Positions 34,909 through 44,564 of a DNA stretch of 64,000 nt are shown piece by piece. The notes under the pieces were generated by a model that was not told the DNA's origin, did not search any database, and saw nothing but the letters and a program-made list of their open reading frames with translations. How positions within the stretch are numbered: position 1 is the first letter of the stretch; every line of letters starts with the position of its first letter. The translations under genes were made by a program, and so were the position numbers. Source of the DNA: CAVZQN01 sp963837395. GTDB taxonomy: Bacteria; Acidobacteriota; HRBIN11; JAKEFK01. The stretch is taken from the NCBI GenBank assembly GCA_963837395.1, contig CAWINI010000003.1:930001-994000 (forward strand), in the 5' to 3' direction.

Positions 34909-36393
34909 TTGTTATGCGCAATCTTTCTTTCTGCTTTTAGCCTTTATCTTTTCATCAGCAACGATTTCCACAATGTTCATTTTGATTCAAAGGCCCACCA
35001 GCTTGTTGCACGCAGAATTTCAGACAGCCTCAGACCTGGCTGGATCCAAATCGGCGCATTCTGGCTTCCGCTTCCGCATGTTTTGTATTATCCACTGGTT
35101 AAAATCGATTGGATTTATTTTAACGGCTACGCGGGAATTCCATTTTCTGTTTTGAGTTACCTGATTACAGTTCATTTGTTATTTAAGATCCTTAAATATC
35201 TGGTGGATCCTTTTTCTGCATTTTGTGGAACCGTACTCTACTTGACCAATCCAAATATTTTGTATTTGCAATCAACATCACTGACCGAAGGACTATCAAT
35301 CGCTTTCGGTGTCGCAGCTGTTTATTTCTTTGTGCGATATGCAGTTGATCGATCCAATAAAATGCTTGTTATAGCATCAATCATTTCGTCGCCTGGTGTG
35401 CTAGTTCGCTACGAAAACTGGTTCGTTTTCGGAATGATGGGATTGTTAACGATCGTTTTAAACATAAAAGACAAACGTGGCTTCAAAAAAATCATTGCGG
35501 ATGGGTTAATTTTAGGAATTCCGAATTTTGCTGCGATTGCACTCACGTTTTGGATTAATTGGTATACAACCGGACATGTAATTATTGATGTCACCCATAA
35601 ATTTACAGATTGGCAGCCTGGCCAGGGAACATATTTTGTATCGTTTCTTGTTTCACTTTACACGTTGGCGAAACTGGTCAGTACCGAATGGGTGATCGCT
35701 TCGCTCATCGGCTTTTTTCTGATGGTACGTCACAAATATCGTGAACCTGCCTTTATTGCCACTCTCGCCATTCTCGGACCACTGCTGCTTTACATGATTC
35801 AATATCATGATGGACATCCCACGCGAATCCGTTATGGACTTTTGCTGGTACCAGCATGCTTCATCTTTGTTTCGTATTTTCCAACACGTACGAAATTGAT
35901 CCGTTATCTTTTCGTTGTTTTCACAGTGTATGTTGCGACATCAAGTTATTTTGGAATGGTTGAATCTTCCAAGCTGTTACAAGAATCTTTGAGAGACGCA
36001 AATAACCTGGCATTGCAAAGAGACATACTGGATTATCTCAAACAAAATGATGATGGATCTTTGATTCTTGTATCAATGGGAGAAATTGCACCCGTTATTT
36101 ATGATTTGAAGTTACCACTCAAGCGATACATCCATGAAGGTGTGAACCCCTGGTGGAATGACGCAGGAAAAGAACCGGAAAAATGGGCTGGTTGGGTTTT
36201 CTTATCTCAGGATGATAAGTTGTGGAAGTTATTTCATGATAATAAAAATTTCCATCGCCATTTTGCATTGATCGGGCGCCGAAACTATCTTGAATTGTAC
36301 AGGCGTACACCGGATGAGGAGTTCAATCTAAAATCGCATCGGCCGCACAGCGCAAGCATCAGAGGCGAACTGCCCAATTTTAATCAGAAGTAG
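34909..36393 (+). CDS. GT-C-type membrane glycosyltransferase-like protein
   Basis: A protein of about 494 residues with roughly 10 to 12 membrane helices. The first periplasmic loop has the acidic motif HFDSKAHQLVARRISDS, in the place of the catalytic Asp of lipid-linked sugar transferases (PMT/ArnT-like). Later loops show YLTNPNILYLQSTSLTEG and DGHPTRIRYGLLL. It most likely moves a sugar from a polyprenyl phosphate donor. The 5' end is uncertain: no ATG with a ribosome site exists, only a TTG at 34909, and a pair of GC-rich hairpins lies directly upstream. Confidence 0.75.
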   Translation: MLCAIFLSAFSLYLFISNDFHNVHFDSKAHQLVARRISDSLRPGWIQIGAFWLPLPHVLYYPLVKIDWIYFNGYAGIPFSVLSYLITVHLLFKILKYLVDPFSAFCGTVLYLTNPNILYLQSTSLTEGLSIAFGVAAVYFFVRYAVDRSNKMLVIASIISSPGVLVRYENWFVFGMMGLLTIVLNIKDKRGFKKIIADGLILGIPNFAAIALTFWINWYTTGHVIIDVTHKFTDWQPGQGTYFVSFLVSLYTLAKLVSTEWVIASLIGFFLMVRHKYREPAFIATLAILGPLLLYMIQYHDGHPTRIRYGLLLVPACFIFVSYFPTRTKLIRYLFVVFTVYVATSSYFGMVESSKLLQESLRDANNLALQRDILDYLKQNDDGSLILVSMGEIAPVIYDLKLPLKRYIHEGVNPWWNDAGKEPEKWAGWVFLSQDDKLWKLFHDNKNFHRHFALIGRRNYLELYRRTPDEEFNLKSHRPHSASIRGELPNFNQK

Positions 36394-36414
36394 AGGCTGG
36401 AGTGGTGGCATTCA

Positions 36415-36489
36415 ATCACGGAAGCATGGAATTCACGGAAAATACAAAAAAATTATTTCTTTATTCAGTGCCTTCCGTGCTTCCGTGAT
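36415..36489. repeat. intergenic inverted repeat, ACGGAAGCA type
   Basis: Arms 36415-36436 and 36468-36489 pair at 19 of 22 positions across a 31-base AT-rich loop. The arms consist of the words TCACGGAAGCA and ACGGAA. It occupies the gap between the membrane glycosyltransferase and the DinB gene. Confidence 0.78.
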
Positions 36490-36518
36490 AAAAGTAACGT
36501 ACCTTAACTAAACAGGAT

Positions 36519-37019
36519 ATGGATATGAATTGGCTAAAACATTTCGCAAATGAACTAACAAAAGGTCATGAAGCAGAACCATGGCATGGCCCATCAACAA
36601 AATCCTTGCTAAAAGGAATCACTGCTGAGGAAGCTGCATCGTATGTAATTCCAGAATTTCACAGTATTTGGGAAATCGTTTTGCATATGGATGCATGGCA
36701 AAAAGAAGTGTTCAGACGTTTAGATTCAAGTTTTATTCCTGAAATTCCTGAAGAAGGCGATTGGCGTGCCGTATTGGAAGTTAGTGAAGAAGCCTGGCAG
36801 CAGACGATTTCGGATTTAGATTCGTCCTTGCATGAACTAGTTAGCGCACTGAATCGCATCTCAAAAACGGCTGATGAAAACAAAGCCTTGGAGTCGCGTG
36901 GAACAGCTTCAGGTCCAGCTATAACGCTTGCTGCAACTCTTTCAGGTTTGATTCAACACAATGCTTATCACAGCGGACAAATTGCTGTGTTGCGGAAAGT
37001 TCTGCGAGCTGAGCGGTAA
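36519..37019 (+). CDS. DinB-family protein (second copy)
   Basis: A 166-residue four-helix-bundle protein. Family motifs: FHSIWEIVLHMDAWQKEVFRR (first metal His) and LIQHNAYHSGQIAVLRKVL (last two His), the typical DinB_2 ending. The function in such genes (thiol transfer or metal-dependent hydrolysis) is unknown. Start at the ATG 36519 or the ATG two codons on. It precedes the LOG gene by 22 bases in the same direction. Confidence 0.86.
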   Translation: MDMNWLKHFANELTKGHEAEPWHGPSTKSLLKGITAEEAASYVIPEFHSIWEIVLHMDAWQKEVFRRLDSSFIPEIPEEGDWRAVLEVSEEAWQQTISDLDSSLHELVSALNRISKTADENKALESRGTASGPAITLAATLSGLIQHNAYHSGQIAVLRKVLRAER

Positions 37020-37041
37020 AATGAATGATGCTGATTGAACA

Positions 37042-37623
37042 ATGAAGCGAATCTGCGTTTTTTGTGGTTCAAGTACCGGGTCAAAAGGGATCTATGCAGA
37101 AACCGCGCAAAATTTAGGAAAACTGTTAGCTCAAAATAATATTGGACTTGTTTACGGCGGCGGTCGCGTAGGGCTGATGGGAATTTTGGCAGATTCGGTT
37201 TTAGCCGCATCCGGTGAAGTGATCGGAGTTATTCCGAAAGGACTATTTGAGCGCGAAGTTGCACATGGAGAGCTCACTGAACTCCGATTCGTTGATTCCA
37301 TGCATCAACGTAAAGCTATGATGGAAGAACTTGCTGACGGTTTTATCGCACTGCCTGGCGGTTATGGCACTTGCGAGGAATTTTGTGAAATGGTCACCTG
37401 GGCACAGCTTGGAATTCATAACAAACCTTGCGGTCTTTTGAATGTCGAAAACTTTTATGATTCATATCTCTCATTTTTAGATAACGCAGTAAAAGAAGGA
37501 TTTCTACGGATGGAACATCGCAAACTGATTTTAGAAGATACGCATCCATTCGAGTTACTCAACAAAATGAAACATCATCACCCTCCTAAGTTGACAAAGT
37601 GGATCGACCTGGATGAATCCTGA
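37042..37623 (+). CDS. LOG-family protein (nucleoside monophosphate phosphoribohydrolase type)
   Basis: A 193-residue Rossmann-like protein. It has CVFCGSSTGSKGIYAE at the start, GGRVGLMG, and the LOG signature ALPGGYGTCEEFCEMVTW (PGGxGTxxE). Enzymes of this family release ribose 5-phosphate from cytokinin nucleotides or from AMP. Many bacterial copies are of the plain nucleotide type, which is the better guess here. Both signature motifs are intact. Confidence 0.92.
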   Translation: MKRICVFCGSSTGSKGIYAETAQNLGKLLAQNNIGLVYGGGRVGLMGILADSVLAASGEVIGVIPKGLFEREVAHGELTELRFVDSMHQRKAMMEELADGFIALPGGYGTCEEFCEMVTWAQLGIHNKPCGLLNVENFYDSYLSFLDNAVKEGFLRMEHRKLILEDTHPFELLNKMKHHHPPKLTKWIDLDES

Positions 37624-37675
37624 ATTTTGTATCTTGCATCTTGTATCCCCCATCATATAATTCCAACTATACGTT

Positions 37676-38978
37676 TTGGTTCGTAAAGGTTTGCATAAGA
37701 AAACGCCGCTCAAAGATCTAATACCTCCAAGAGAGAAAGCTATTGCTGTAGGAATCTATGGCACACGCGCCGATCGTTGGCGCGAAGAACAATCTCTGGA
37801 TGAACTTTCCACGTTAGCCATTACTGCTGGTGCAGACGTTCTTCAAAAATTCATGCAAGAAAAACCGCGGCGTGATCCTGCTTATTACTGCGGTAAAGGA
37901 AAGTTGGAAGAAATGAAAACCTATTGCGATCAAAAAAATGTGGATGTGGTTTTGTTTGATGATCCATTAACGCCAGCGCAAATGCGCAATATTGAACGAT
38001 TGATGGATCGCAAAGTGTTGGATCGTACTCAATTAATCCTGGATATTTTTGCTCAACGCGCTAAAACATCAGAAGGAAAACTTCAGGTTGAACTTGCACA
38101 AATCGATTATTTATTACCACGATTAACCGGACGAGGAATTGAATTATCAAGACTTGGTGGTGGTATCGGAACGAGAGGTGCCTGGTGAAACAAAATTAGA
38201 ATTTGATCGGCGGCGTCTTCGCGAACGTAGAAGCCGTTTAAAAAAGCAGTTAGATCATGTTCAAGAAATTCGCGAATTGCAGCGTAAATCTCGCAGTGAA
38301 ATTCCATTGCCGCTCGTTGCATTCATCGGATACACGAATGCAGGGAAAACTACGCTTTTCAATCGTCTCACAGGCGCCAACAGTTTTGCTTCTCCAATTC
38401 TTTTCGCCACTCTGGATCCAGCGATCAAAAGTATCAAAGTGCCGAATCAGCAAACTGTTCTTTTCTCAGATACAGTTGGATTCATTCAAAAACTGCCCAC
38501 AGAACTTGTAGCTGCATTCCGGGCAACACTGGAAGAAGTTGTTCAGGCTCATGTATTGCTGCATGTGATTGACGCTTCCAGTCCCGCGATGGATGAACAA
38601 ATAGAAGCAGTGCAAGAAACGCTGCGCGTTTTGGATGCTGCAAATAAACCGATATTGCACGTTTTGAATAAAATAGATCTGCTGGAAAATTATTCCGCTA
38701 TGTTACAATCGTACCGCCATCAACTCGGTAATGTTGTGGCGATCTCAGCCGAGACCGGGGAGGGACTTGAGGGATTAACCGAAGCCATTGTTCAGATGCT
38801 TTCTGTCTTTTGGGAGCGTGTGCGACTTTCAATACCTGGCGATCAGCAATCTTTAATTTCCCTGCTGCATGATGAAGGTAAAATTTTCGGAAAAAATTAC
38901 ATTGATGGCCGTGTCGAACTGGATGTGGAATTACCGAAAAAACTTGCAGACCGCGTTCGTAAATATGCGCTTCAGTAA
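37676..38978 (+). CDS. hflX: ribosome-associated GTPase HflX (one +1 frameshift)
   Basis: Two overlapping frames join into a 433-residue HflX, a GTPase that splits stalled ribosomes. The N-terminal domain has GIYG, LSTLAITAGADVLQ and DPAYYCGKGKLEE; the glycine-rich linker reads LSRLGGGIGTRG and then, in the next frame, PGETKLEFDRRRLRERRSRL. The G domain has GYTNAGKTTLFN (G1), DTVGFIQKLP (G3) and NKIDLL (G4). One extra G near 38180 (GGT[G]CCT) breaks the invariant RGPGE. With it removed the gene is an exact 434 codons. The start TTG at 37676 is the family start but has no good ribosome site. The next gene overlaps its last 14 bases. Confidence 0.9.
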
Positions 38979-40281
38979 CTTACTATTTGTTTTAATAGTG
39001 AGTTTGCTCCTCTGGAGTTGTGGTCCAAAAATTATTCTGAATCCTCCAAAAACTCCGCTGCAAAATCCAGCTCTTGATACTCCGTTGCCTACAAATTCTG
39101 ATTTCAACGAAGGATATGCTGCGTATAGCAAAGGCGATCAAGAAAAAGCGCGTCAGGATTTTAAAAATGTTCTGAGAAAAAACCCGGAACATTACGCAGC
39201 TTATCTTGCAATCGGATACACCTACATCGCAGAAAATGATTTAGAACACGCGGAGCGTTATGTTCGAACCTCATTGGATAAAAATCCGGATTATGTTCAG
39301 GGTCACTATGCCCTTGCGTTTTTGCTTGAACAGAAATTGCAATACGAAGAAGCGCTTTCACAATGGGAAGAAATTAAAAGAGTGAAGCCTGATTATCCGG
39401 AAATCGATCAAGCTGAAAAAATCCTGCGTCTGAAAGCAACTGAACAACTAATGACCCAGGCAAAAGAGGTTAGCAGCACCAAACCTGATGAAGCGATCCA
39501 TCTGTACGAAAAAGCACAAACGATTGCGCCGGAAGTTTTACAAATTCCTTTCGAGATTGCCATCATTCAATTCCGAAAAGGCTTTTGCAATGAAGCGCTC
39601 ACAAATCTGGAAAAATCAGGAGAAACAGTTCCGGATGATCCTGAAATTCAATATGCATACGGAGAATGTTTATCAGAATCTAAAGAATATGAGAAAGCGT
39701 TGGCTGCCTACCAGAAAGCACAACAATTGAAACCGGATCCGAAAACTCAGGAGCGCATCGCAGATACCAAACAGATATTAGCGTTCAATGCGATGCCTGA
39801 AGAATATCGAAACATCGGTCAAACCCCAGAAATTAATCGCGCTCAACTTGCAGCTTTGATTTTTACGAATCTAAAGTTCCTCGGAAAATACGGCACATCC
39901 AACTCAGTAATCATCGTGGATGTGTTTGATCATTGGGCAAAAACTTATATACAAAAAGCAGTTGATACGGGCATGATGGAAGTATTTCCAAACCGGACTT
40001 TTCAACCTTCACGATGGATTTCCAAAATTGAGTTAGCCCGAGCTGCTGCCAGAATTCTGGAGATTCTTGAAACAAACGAGGGGAAAAAAATCCCGGCCGC
40101 GCAAAACGACTTGAGCATTGAAGATGTACCTGATGGTAACATTTATCATGCTATGGTGATGAAAACACTAACGGCTGGAGTTCTTAGTCTGGATACCGAT
40201 GGACGCTTTCATCTGAATCGTGCGGTATCCGGAGCAGAGGCTCAGTCAGTTGTAAACCGCCTTCAGGTTCTTTCGGAGTAA
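38965..40281 (+). CDS. TPR lipoprotein with SLH-like domain
   Basis: A 438-residue lipoprotein. I choose the ATG at 38965, inside the end of hflX, because it starts a lipoprotein signal (LFVLIVSLLLWSC, Cys19). Tetratricopeptide repeats fill residues 45-280 (EGYAAYSKGDQEKARQDFKN, AYLAIGYTYIAENDLEHAE, ALAAYQKAQQLKP). A C-terminal SLH-like unit follows (VDVFDHWAKTYIQKAVDTGM and IELARAAARILEI), which in other proteins binds cell-wall polymer. It likely scaffolds envelope proteins, and it is the first of a pair with the LPP20-like gene 2 bases downstream. Confidence 0.85.
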   Translation: MRFSNLLFVLIVSLLLWSCGPKIILNPPKTPLQNPALDTPLPTNSDFNEGYAAYSKGDQEKARQDFKNVLRKNPEHYAAYLAIGYTYIAENDLEHAERYVRTSLDKNPDYVQGHYALAFLLEQKLQYEEALSQWEEIKRVKPDYPEIDQAEKILRLKATEQLMTQAKEVSSTKPDEAIHLYEKAQTIAPEVLQIPFEIAIIQFRKGFCNEALTNLEKSGETVPDDPEIQYAYGECLSESKEYEKALAAYQKAQQLKPDPKTQERIADTKQILAFNAMPEEYRNIGQTPEINRAQLAALIFTNLKFLGKYGTSNSVIIVDVFDHWAKTYIQKAVDTGMMEVFPNRTFQPSRWISKIELARAAARILEILETNEGKKIPAAQNDLSIEDVPDGNIYHAMVMKTLTAGVLSLDTDGRFHLNRAVSGAEAQSVVNRLQVLSE

Positions 40282-40283
40282 AC

Positions 40284-41525
40284 ATGAAGATGATAACAGT
40301 TTTCACTGTTTTACTTGTTCTGGGGATTCTTCCATTTTGTTTCGCTCAGGAAAGAGTAGTTGCAGTAACTTCTGAAAAAGAAATTGATATTCAAAATAAT
40401 GATGTTGCTGCCGCGCGTACCGTAGCTCTGGCTGCGGCGGCAAGAGATGCAGTTGAAAAAGCTTATGGAACGTACGTAAAAATCGAGGAACTTCCTGATG
40501 CTCGAACGATTATTGCACAAACCTCCGCGAACTTGCAGTACAAAATTCTGGCTGAGCAGCAGCGCGGGAAAAAATATTGGGTAAAAATTCAGGCCAGTGT
40601 TGCAATTCCTGCGCAGTACATTCTGGAACAAGGAAATGAGCGTGAAGAACTTGGGGAGGCGATGGAAAATTTTGTGCAGAAATATCCCCAGGGTGAAGTG
40701 AATTGGGGAGAAGGTTTTGTGCTGGCATATGGGAAAGGGGTCATTGCAAGCGGTCAGAGTGAAGAAGAAGCAGCACGAGCAGCAGAAGTGGATGCAAAAG
40801 CGCATATGTTAGAAATCATTCATGATCTTCCTGTTGATGATCGCTCCAAGGCAGGCCAGGATCCAAGAATGAGTTTTGCATTGGAAGGATTTGTTCAAGG
40901 GGCCGAAATTGTAACGCGATCGAGATCTGGTGCAAATGTGAATGTAACAATGCAAGCTTCACTTCGAGGCGTAAAAGGCTTGAGCATGACATTATACGGC
41001 ATGTACACTCCACCGATTCCAGAAGTTGCAGAAGCGATTCAACCTACACGAAAGAAAATTCCATCAACCACAAAGCAGCCGCCGAAACCAAAGGAGATCA
41101 GCGGAATCGTAATCGATGCCAGAGCAGTTCCGAACGCTGCACCGGCAGTTTTTCCGCAGGTGGAAGATACACAAAAGCGCCAGGTATATGGAGTTCAAAA
41201 AGTAAATCAGGAAGATTTACAAAAACGCGGCATGGCATCGTATGCAGTTGTGGCGCGCGATGTAAAAATTTCAAAGCTTTATCCGAATGCCATCATTATT
41301 CCCGTGAGCTACTCGCCTGATGCTCCACAAACGCAGGACAAAAAACGCCGGCAAGGCTATAGTCCGTTAATGGTCAAAGCTTCAACTGCGAAAGGTCAGC
41401 TAAACTCGACCCTGACAGTAAGCGACGAAGATGCCCAAAAAATTGTTGATGCTGACGATGAGACCGGCGCTCTGAAGCAGTGCCGCGTGGTGATCGTTGT
41501 GCCGGGCGAAAAGCCAGGCATGTAA
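40284..41525 (+). CDS. exported LPP20/FlgT-N-like protein
   Basis: A 413-residue exported protein (signal VFTVLLVLGILPFCFAQ). Residues 25-120 resemble the FlgT N-terminal/LPP20 alpha-beta domain: AARTVALAAAARDAVEKAYGTYV, then YKILAEQQRGKKYWVKIQASV. A second alpha-beta half (EEEAARAAEVDAKAHMLEII) follows, then a proline-rich linker and a C-terminal beta region (ISGIVIDARAVPNAAPAVFPQV, PGEKPGM). No flagellar genes are in the window, so a general outer-membrane role is more likely. It is coupled to the TPR lipoprotein 2 bases upstream. Confidence 0.72.
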   Translation: MKMITVFTVLLVLGILPFCFAQERVVAVTSEKEIDIQNNDVAAARTVALAAAARDAVEKAYGTYVKIEELPDARTIIAQTSANLQYKILAEQQRGKKYWVKIQASVAIPAQYILEQGNEREELGEAMENFVQKYPQGEVNWGEGFVLAYGKGVIASGQSEEEAARAAEVDAKAHMLEIIHDLPVDDRSKAGQDPRMSFALEGFVQGAEIVTRSRSGANVNVTMQASLRGVKGLSMTLYGMYTPPIPEVAEAIQPTRKKIPSTTKQPPKPKEISGIVIDARAVPNAAPAVFPQVEDTQKRQVYGVQKVNQEDLQKRGMASYAVVARDVKISKLYPNAIIIPVSYSPDAPQTQDKKRRQGYSPLMVKASTAKGQLNSTLTVSDEDAQKIVDADDETGALKQCRVVIVVPGEKPGM

Positions 41526-41563
41526 TACTATAATGGTAGTACTAGACTTTTGATAAGCTGTTC

Positions 41564-41940
41564 TTGCACACGGAATACACGGATCTTACGGATTTCCACG
41601 GATTTAGCTCTCGGCTCATAATCGTTCGCGCTCGTGTTGCCGGCGCCGTAGGCGCTCAATTAGAGCCGAAGCCAAAAATAAAGCCCGAAATAATAACAAA
41701 AATTATTCAGTAATGTATTAAGGGCTTTTATTTTTGGCTTCGGCTCTAATTGCCGCCGACAACACTATCCGTACTACAAACATTTACTTTCTTTCTTTTT
41801 TTAACAAGATTTTTCTGCAGCAGCGTCGATAAAATCGGTTATGTTTTTTCAGTTCACGGTGCAAATTAATCTAAAATCCGCGTTCATCCGTGGTTAAAAA
41901 AGCTGTGTGGATCTGTTAGATCCGTTAAATCCGCGTGCAA
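41564..41940. repeat. nested palindromic intergenic element, MITE-like
   Basis: The 377 bases run from TTGCAC (41564) to GTGCAA (41940). The first and last 38 or so bases are inverted copies at about 27 of 38 positions, built from words like CACGGAT. Inside lies a near-perfect hairpin: 29 bases at 41658-41686 pair with 30 bases at 41722-41751 with one bulged A, around a 35-base AT-rich loop. It is flanked by 12-base outer arms (41634-41645 with 41754-41765, 11 matches). No ORF or clear target-site duplication. It fills most of the gap between the LPP20-like gene and the YkvA gene (41526-42012). Confidence 0.8.
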
Positions 41941-42012
41941 ATTTCCTTCCGAACTACAGTGGAACTTCCATCGTATTTTATTTATCTTGGATATTGTACG
42001 TGGAGGAGTTTC

Positions 42013-42609
42013 ATGAGTGATTATGTCAGCGCATCATCTTTAACTGGAGCATCTCACATTGATAACGACCCGGAAATGCCGGTTGAGGAAACGGAAAGCC
42101 CTCGAAGAAAAACTCCCCGAATAGTGGCACGCCTGTTTGAAGCGGTCCTTGTTCTGCGCGATTTCTTTTTACTCTTGGTCGGGCTTCTGTTAGATGAACG
42201 TGTCGATCGCAAAGTTAAAATTTTCGTAGGCTCAGTAATTGCTTACATCATCTCGCCGATCGATTTCATCCCTGATTTATTGGGCGGGCTTTTTGGCCTG
42301 GCTGATGACTTCGTGCTGACGGCATTTGCATTAAACGTATTAATGAATTGGATCGATCCTGAAATTGTTGCCTCTCATTGGCGCGGCAAAAAAGATTTGT
42401 TGTCTACAGTTCAAAAAGGAATTCGTAACGCAGAGATTTTGGTGCCGGAAGCAATTTTGAAAAAGATTCAAGCCTGGATCGGAAAAAGGGCTCCTGAAGG
42501 ATTGGTGCCTGTAGTAGTTGTACCTGCAACTCCACCGGCTCCCGAATCGACTGAAACTACAACTACCAAAAAGAAGCGCTCTACTCGAAGCCGCAAATCA
42601 ACTCAGTAG
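42013..42609 (+). CDS. YkvA-type DUF1232 membrane protein
   Basis: A 198-residue protein. The DUF1232 core is ISPIDFIPDLLGGLFGLADD (about residues 85-104), with a membrane helix before it (LRDFFLLLVGLLL). The tail is Pro/Thr/Lys-rich and ends KKKRSTRSRK. I use the ATG at 42013, which has GGAGGAG seven bases upstream; the longer frame reads through the border repeat. Function unknown. It converges with the aminotransferase gene with a 7-base overlap. Confidence 0.85.
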   Translation: MSDYVSASSLTGASHIDNDPEMPVEETESPRRKTPRIVARLFEAVLVLRDFFLLLVGLLLDERVDRKVKIFVGSVIAYIISPIDFIPDLLGGLFGLADDFVLTAFALNVLMNWIDPEIVASHWRGKKDLLSTVQKGIRNAEILVPEAILKKIQAWIGKRAPEGLVPVVVVPATPPAPESTETTTTKKKRSTRSRKSTQ

Positions 42610-43463
42610 CGCTCATCTACGAATTTACGATAAGCATCCATAATCTGTCTGGTCACAGCACCCGGAGCTTCAGGTAACCGTGTTTCGCCGATTTGATTTA
42701 CTGGAAGTACTGCTTTGGTTGTGCTGGTGATAAAACATTCATCGCACAATAGCAATTCATCCGGGAGCACATTTCTTTCTTCGATCGGAATTTGTTGCGC
42801 AGCGGCAAGTTCCAGAACCAAACCACGAGTGACGCCGGAAAGTAATCCGGCATCAAGTGATGGAGTAATCAACTTTCCTTTTTTTACCAGGAATACATTA
42901 CTGCTGGTGGCTTCAGTTACATAACCGGCAAGGTTGCAAAGAATTCCCTCGAATGCGCCTTCTGATTTCGCTTGCATATAGGCGAGCACATTGTTCAGTA
43001 AATTTCCGGATTTAATTCTAGGATTTAATGTCTGACGATCATTTCGACGTATACTCACCATCGCTAATTTCACCCCGCGTTGATAATATTCACGCGGAAA
43101 TTGCTCCAAAGACTTTACGATAATCACGTAACTGGCGCGCTCGCTGCTATCCATATCCAGCGTGATTGCACCTTTGCCGCGGGTAACAATCATCCGGATA
43201 TAGGATTCATTGTTGCCACCAGCGGAAACAGTCCTTTCGATTTGACGTTGAAAATCTGCCTGGTTCAACGGTAGATTCAGGTTGATCATGTCTGCTGATG
43301 CGTCCAGCCGAAAAAGATGTCTTTCAATCAAGAAGATTTTGCCGCGATAAGTGCGCATGGCTTCATAAATATTGTCGCCATACAGAAATCCATGATCGAA
43401 TACTGAGATTTTTGCTTCGTCCGGCGGAAACAATGTTCCGTCGATATTTACAATTTGTCCCAT
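42603..43463 (-). CDS. class IV aminotransferase (branched-chain or D-amino acid type)
   Basis: A 286-residue fold type IV PLP enzyme. Motifs: ISVFDHGFLYGDNIYEAMR near the N-terminus, PLP Lys151 in NPRIKSGNLLNNVLA, and VTEATSSNVFLVKKGKLITP. This fits branched-chain aminotransferase, D-amino acid transaminase or 4-amino-4-deoxychorismate lyase; sequence alone does not decide. ATG at 43463 has AGAGG eight bases before it; the longer frame from 43520 reads a border repeat. A promoter lies at 43492-43520. Confidence 0.86.
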   Translation of the reverse strand: MGQIVNIDGTLFPPDEAKISVFDHGFLYGDNIYEAMRTYRGKIFLIERHLFRLDASADMINLNLPLNQADFQRQIERTVSAGGNNESYIRMIVTRGKGAITLDMDSSERASYVIIVKSLEQFPREYYQRGVKLAMVSIRRNDRQTLNPRIKSGNLLNNVLAYMQAKSEGAFEGILCNLAGYVTEATSSNVFLVKKGKLITPSLDAGLLSGVTRGLVLELAAAQQIPIEERNVLPDELLLCDECFITSTTKAVLPVNQIGETRLPEAPGAVTRQIMDAYRKFVDERY

Positions 43464-43491
43464 AGGAATGCCTCTTCTATTACCGCAGAGA

Positions 43492-43520
43492 ATCTTACAG
43501 TTGCTTTTTTCAAACTGCAA
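43492..43520 (-). promoter_or_regulatory. sigma-70 promoter of the aminotransferase gene
   Basis: On the minus strand TTGCAG (43515-43520), a 17-base spacer and TAAGAT (43492-43497). The gene starts 29 bases further on. Confidence 0.5.
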
Positions 43521-43559
43521 CGATATATTGATACGCTCCCTACAAAAGGGAATGTTTCA

Positions 43560-44564
43560 ATGACATTTGCACCTCCATATTCCGCCGACTGGGAAGCGGT
43601 CAGTAACAAAATCAATCAAGGCAATCGCTTTCTGATTACAACCCATCTACAAGCCGATCCGGATGCATTGGGTTCTGAGATTGCTTTATCGGAAGCGCTG
43701 CGATCAATCGGAAAACAAACTCTGATTTTGAATCCGAGTCCGCTTTCACACAATTACACCTTCATTGATACAAGGCGCGAAATCACTTCGTATCAAAAAG
43801 GTCAACTGTTTCCTTCGGATCAGATCGATGCGGTATTCATTTTAGATATTAGTCGCTGGGAGCGTCTCGGTGGCCTTGCAGATCTGATTCGCGATTCTGG
43901 AAAACCGAAAACATGCATCGATCATCATCCATATTCAGGCGGACATGCCGATTATCATCTTGTGAATGTCCAGGCATGCGCAAGCGCTGAAATTGTTTAT
44001 GATTTAGTGAGCTATCTGAATATTCCAATTACTCGCGCAATTGCAGAACCGTTGTATACAGCAATTCTTTCGGACACCGGCTCTTTCAGTTTTTCAAATA
44101 CCAGCGCGCGTGCACATCAAATTGCAGTTGAGTTAATGAATTACGATGTGCCATGCAGATCCATTTTTGAACAGCTTTATCAGAATCATTCACCTGAACG
44201 TTTGAAGTTCATGGGAAAGGTTTTATCTACGCTTCAACTGGATTGTGGACAAAAGCTTGCATGGGTTACGATTCCTAACAAGCTGCTTCAAGAAAATGGA
44301 ATCCATCCTGATGATGTGGAAGGATTTGTTGATCTGGCGCGAAACTGCAAGAATGTTTTGCTTTCAGTGGTGTTTTTGGAAGTTGAACCAGATGATGTAA
44401 AGATAAGTCTTCGTGCGAAAGGCAATTTCAATGCAAGCCAACTTGCAGCAAAGTTTGGCGGAGGTGGACATAATCATGCATCCGGAATACGGTTAGCTGG
44501 TTTACTTCCAGAAATTGAAAAGGCAGTTCTTACGGAGGCTCGCAAAGATCTTGAAGGCTACTGA
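43560..44564 (+). CDS. nrnA: DHH phosphoesterase, NrnA-like (oligoribonuclease / pAp phosphatase)
   Basis: A 334-residue protein with the DHH and DHHA1 domains. Metal sites: LQADPDALGSEIALS (D-x-D of motif I), ILDISRW, and CIDHHPY (DHH motif); the C-terminal substrate domain has GGGGHNHASGIRL. NrnA degrades short RNA and dephosphorylates 3'-phosphoadenosine 5'-phosphate. Motifs are complete. I begin at ATG 43560, giving MTFAPPYSADWEAV; the upstream in-frame start would add a non-family leader. Confidence 0.9.
   Translation: MTFAPPYSADWEAVSNKINQGNRFLITTHLQADPDALGSEIALSEALRSIGKQTLILNPSPLSHNYTFIDTRREITSYQKGQLFPSDQIDAVFILDISRWERLGGLADLIRDSGKPKTCIDHHPYSGGHADYHLVNVQACASAEIVYDLVSYLNIPITRAIAEPLYTAILSDTGSFSFSNTSARAHQIAVELMNYDVPCRSIFEQLYQNHSPERLKFMGKVLSTLQLDCGQKLAWVTIPNKLLQENGIHPDDVEGFVDLARNCKNVLLSVVFLEVEPDDVKISLRAKGNFNASQLAAKFGGGGHNHASGIRLAGLLPEIEKAVLTEARKDLEGY

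Noticed and set aside
41935..42012. Longer start of the YkvA gene
   Set aside because: It begins inside the palindromic element and the good ribosome site serves the ATG at 42013.
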